Assembly: GCA_944390195.1 (NCBI GenBank)
Contig: CALXOZ010000018.1
Coordinates: 1 to 47,111, forward strand
Reading direction: 5' to 3'
DNA length: 47,111 nucleotides
Origin: an uncultured Alphaproteobacteria bacterium
GTDB taxonomy: Bacteria > Pseudomonadota > Alphaproteobacteria > CAAGCB01 > CAG-977
The position numbers were made by a program, and so were the translations under genes. This document shows, piece by piece, positions 44,727 through 47,111 of the stretch; the first letter of the stretch is position 1, and every line of letters begins with the position of its first letter. The notes under the pieces are model-generated. The model was not told the origin of the DNA and did not search any database. It saw nothing but the letters and a program-made list of their open reading frames with translations.

Positions 44727-45530
44727 ATGTATGATATCGATCATCCAAAATTTGTTTTTGTTTCTTTGTTAGAAAATTTTATCAGGGAAACTGAGCACAG
44801 TCTCGCTTATTTTTTTGCCGTCCTTGTCTTTTTATTGACGTTTTTGCTGGCTTTATTCGGGCGGGAAGCTTTGTACACAGGCTTGATCGGTGTTTTCTGT
44901 TTATTATTAATAAAGATGAGAGATATCATCGAAGCCTTCAAAAGTACACTTTCTTACACATCAACCCGAAATGATAAAGAAACATATAGATACGATTACA
45001 TCGAAAAAAAAGCGAAAAGATCTTTTGAAGATATGCAAAATTTTTATACAGCGTTTGATGATGCCGCCGTTACAATGATGGCAAAAGAATTTCCCGCACG
45101 TTTTAACGAACAAAAACAAACGACAGCCGAAAAAAAGACCGACTTGCTCTCTTACTTAGAGACTTGTCGAAAAATCATAGAAACAATCGGCATATTTTTT
45201 CCGGATCAACCTCTTCAACCTGAGACACAAAAGGCTTTGAAAAAAATGACCAATGCGGCTCAGACATATTTACTACACTACCTTGAAAAAAAATATCCCT
45301 TGACGACAGAGCAAACTCAATCCCTTCAAAAAAGCGCTTTAAACCCGAAAATTGATAACTTTTTATTCCAAACACAGATGGAATCGTTCGGCATTGATGA
45401 AAAAACGGCCTCATGGAGTGTAAAAATCTTTAAAATAATTAATAAAATCCGTTCGTATACTGATTTTTACAAACCAGAAGCAAATCCTGAAGACTTTTCC
45501 TCACCCGACGATGAAAAAACCGTCAGTTAA
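44727..45530 (+). CDS. Uncharacterised membrane-anchored helical protein
   Basis: A 267-residue protein I do not recognise. Two membrane helices lie near the N-terminus (about 27-45 and 49-63, the second with GLIGVFCLLLIKM), then a 200-residue soluble, charged, helical part with no catalytic motif. The start at 44727 follows AGGA; the frame is open upstream through the phosphatase gene region but without a site. The stop shares TTAA with that of the convergent lipoprotein gene. It may be a membrane-tethered scaffold, judging only from layout. Confidence 0.65.
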   Translation: MYDIDHPKFVFVSLLENFIRETEHSLAYFFAVLVFLLTFLLALFGREALYTGLIGVFCLLLIKMRDIIEAFKSTLSYTSTRNDKETYRYDYIEKKAKRSFEDMQNFYTAFDDAAVTMMAKEFPARFNEQKQTTAEKKTDLLSYLETCRKIIETIGIFFPDQPLQPETQKALKKMTNAAQTYLLHYLEKKYPLTTEQTQSLQKSALNPKIDNFLFQTQMESFGIDEKTASWSVKIFKIINKIRSYTDFYKPEANPEDFSSPDDEKTVS

Positions 45531-46087
45531 AACCACGCGTTAGAACCTTTTTCCCGTTTTAAAAAACCAAACCACTCTCCGACTTGTTGTCCGTAAACGT
45601 CGGACAAGACCAACAACACACTTAAAGCCTTGCCTTCCGCCTGTTCGTCATTCACAGGAACTTCACTTAACTCGACATCCAAAACATAGTCATAAACAAC
45701 GGAACCGTCGGTTACCCACAAAGCTTCCGAGTTCATCAGTTCATGTTCAACAGCTTCGTGAATGATCGCGGGACGGATCTGAGCTGTCGGATGATAATTC
45801 AAAACATCACGCAACGCAATTTTAACCCGTTCCGGTTTGTTTTGAAATAAATCGGATTGCAACATATCTTGAATTACACGATAAGACAGTAAAATGTAAT
45901 CCTGATCCAACGGACCGGCTTCTTTTTTCAAACGTAAATACGTCATATAATCCGCCACATCCTCACGTTGCAATTCCGCCTGTGTCGGAATAATACCTCC
46001 ACGTTGCGCTTGAATAACTTCAGACGAGCAGGATAAAAGGAACAAAGCACCTGTTAAAACAAATCCCGTTTTAAAAAAACGTTTCAT
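45527..46087 (-). CDS. Lipoprotein of unknown function
   Basis: A 186-residue predicted lipoprotein: basic N-terminus, hydrophobic helix, lipobox LLSC with Cys20. The mature part contains an NYHPTAQIRPAIIHEAVEHE segment and a C-terminal Trp/Phe-rich GEWFGFLKREKG. I do not recognise the family. AAGGA precedes the ATG, and it lies 21 bases after the MIF-homologue gene, so the two probably form an operon; no functional link between them is known to me. Confidence 0.72.
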   Translation of the reverse strand: MKRFFKTGFVLTGALFLLSCSSEVIQAQRGGIIPTQAELQREDVADYMTYLRLKKEAGPLDQDYILLSYRVIQDMLQSDLFQNKPERVKIALRDVLNYHPTAQIRPAIIHEAVEHELMNSEALWVTDGSVVYDYVLDVELSEVPVNDEQAEGKALSVLLVLSDVYGQQVGEWFGFLKREKGSNAWF

Positions 46088-46108
46088 TGTTTCTTTTCCT
46101 TTCGTAAC

Positions 46109-46453
46109 CTAGAATGTTGATCCATTGTAGCCCCACATATACCCCGGAACGGAACCGAATTCTATATATACACGATTTGACGGGACTTTTAATCGAGATT
46201 CGACCATGCTTGTCAAAGCTTGAGACAAAGCGGGAATCTGTTCTTTTGTCAGACCGACACTTTTCATTTCCATATATACGGTCGGAGATGTCGTCGATCC
46301 GAAAATCATATGTTCGTTTGCACAAACATTTACCATAACATAACTTTCCGGCTTTCCGACAGTCTGAGCGACAACACGGGAGGCATGATTTAACAAAGCT
46401 AGAATCGTCGTTTTTTCCAAATCTAAATTTGTTTTAATCATCAAAAACGGCAT
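46109..46453 (-). CDS. Macrophage migration inhibitory factor (MIF)-like tautomerase
   Basis: A 114-residue homologue of animal MIF, a tautomerase and cytokine. Pro2 becomes the catalytic N-terminal proline after Met removal, Lys34 in VGKPESYVMV matches MIF Lys32, and the C-terminus (NRVYIEF and WGYNGSTF) follows the animal pattern, including the NSTF-like end. The CxxC motif of mammalian MIF is absent. AGGAG precedes the ATG. There is no signal peptide, as in other MIFs. It is first in an operon with a lipoprotein gene. Confidence 0.92.
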   Translation of the reverse strand: MPFLMIKTNLDLEKTTILALLNHASRVVAQTVGKPESYVMVNVCANEHMIFGSTTSPTVYMEMKSVGLTKEQIPALSQALTSMVESRLKVPSNRVYIEFGSVPGYMWGYNGSTF

Positions 46454-46524
46454 AAAAAACTCCTTTTTATTTCTTATTATAGAAGTGTAACCTCTTGTTT
46501 GTTTTTATACAACTCCTTTAAGAA

Positions 46525-46569
46525 TACGAAATAAAGAATAAAGAATGATTGAACAAAGCAATCATTCTT
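46525..46569 (-). terminator. Hairpin after the charged-protein gene
   Basis: AAGAATGATTG (46541-46551) and CAATCATTCTT (46559-46569) form a perfect 11-base stem. On the minus strand it lies just after the stop at 46578 and is followed by a T-rich but interrupted tract, so it probably terminates that gene. Confidence 0.65.
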
Positions 46570-46577
46570 CAATTTTT

Positions 46578-47111
46578 TCATTCCGTAATTTTTTCAGACT
46601 CCTCAGGACGGCGACGGGGAGAAAAGCGCTTTTTAGGTTTTTTAACATTTTTTTCCCCTTTTTCTGAAACAGAATCGTTTTTTTGTTCTTTTTTCGGGGA
46701 ATCCTCTTCTGAAGATTGTTGTTCACCGTTTTTTGAATCCGGATTGTTTTTGCGCAAAGAACGGAAACGCTTTCCTTTGCGTAAAAAATGAGAACGCTTG
46801 CGTTTATTGCCATTTTCGGCTTTATTGTCTTCCCGTTGTTCATCAAGCTGGTTTTTACGTGCAGCTCTCAATCCTTCTTCAAACAAAACATCCGCTTGTA
46901 TGATTTCGCTTTCCTCTTCCGTTTCGATATCGTTACTATCTTGTTCTTCCTCATTTTGAGCTGAAACATCTTCTTCATTCAAACTTCGAGCGGATTCTCC
47001 GGCTTCCTCAGAAAAGTTCTCAAAAGCCCGATCGTCTTGTTCATTCTGACTTTGAACGGATTCTCCGGTGTTTTCCCCTTCCGAATCACGCGCAAAAACC
47101 TGAGCGTCCTG
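46578..47111 (-). CDS. C-terminal part of a charged disordered protein (5' end outside window)
   Basis: The frame is open to the window edge, giving at least 177 residues of a protein that continues upstream. The visible part is acidic and Gln/Glu-rich at first (QDAQVFARDSEGENTGE), with a short ordered-looking LFEEGLRAARKN, then strongly basic (KRKRSHFLRKGKRFRSLRKN, later KKPKKRFSPRRR). It has the look of a disordered nucleic-acid-binding tail, as in RNase E or DUF4167-type proteins, but no defining domain is in view. Confidence 0.6.
   Translation of the reverse strand, partial: QDAQVFARDSEGENTGESVQSQNEQDDRAFENFSEEAGESARSLNEEDVSAQNEEEQDSNDIETEEESEIIQADVLFEEGLRAARKNQLDEQREDNKAENGNKRKRSHFLRKGKRFRSLRKNNPDSKNGEQQSSEEDSPKKEQKNDSVSEKGEKNVKKPKKRFSPRRRPEESEKITE

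Overview
The window looks like a chromosomal stretch of an AT-rich, probably host- or gut-associated alphaproteobacterium. This is inferred from gene content and style (lptG, an Hsp33 gene followed by a lipoprotein, recX, sufE, and rpmI-rplT directly upstream of pheS-pheT), not from any phylogenetic test. I see no insertion sequence, integrase, CRISPR array, rRNA or replication origin. Most genes are ordinary housekeeping genes in short operons. They are separated by clear hairpin terminators and by several long AT-rich stretches without convincing genes.

Layout. 0-4.2 kb: lptG, a convergent recX-HAD phosphatase pair, hslO, a lipoprotein gene and tRNA-Gly(CCC). 4.3-5.9 kb: a gene-poor gap. 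5.9-12.1 kb: small metabolic and DNA-repair genes (pirin, ogt-nfo, acyltransferase, isochorismatase-like hydrolase, methyltransferase, EFR1-type ferredoxin protein, tag, nitroreductase). 12.3 kb: a 91-residue protein with a nine-residue TGGF repeat behind a strong promoter. 12.5-13.9 kb: a gene-poor gap with possible gene remnants, then tRNA-Arg(CCT). 14.0-16.0 kb: an esterase/ATP-grasp operon. 16.2-17.6 kb: galU followed by a perfect 577-bp duplication of its own 3' two thirds. 17.8-21.3 kb: MFS transporter, RDD membrane protein and ClC channel. 21.6-23.9 kb: a 782-residue protein with a zinc-protease-like HExxH...ExxxD signature. 24-28.2 kb: aldo/keto reductase, PEGA-like lipoprotein, gap and pgk. 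28.9-32.3 kb: an accessory-looking block of three uncharacterised genes. One is built largely of tandem Lys/Glu/Pro repeats, and two seem to share a related globular domain. 33-35 kb: nth, fructosamine-kinase-like and low-molecular-weight phosphatase genes. 35.3-41.1 kb: Bax-inhibitor-like protein, rpmI-rplT, pheS-pheT and an esterase. 41.3-47.1 kb: a class D beta-lactamase lipoprotein, sufE, an orphan LuxR-type response regulator, a histidine phosphatase, a membrane protein, a lipoprotein, an MIF homologue and the 3' part of a charged disordered protein.

The least explained parts, and the best candidates for something undescribed, are: the TGGF-repeat small protein near a nitroreductase and an ATP-grasp/esterase pair; the large HExxH protein; and the repeat-rich block at 28.9-32.3 kb. 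Regulatory points of note are a perfect dyad just after the gap promoter, a long hairpin in the rpmI leader, and a duplicated translation start at pheS.
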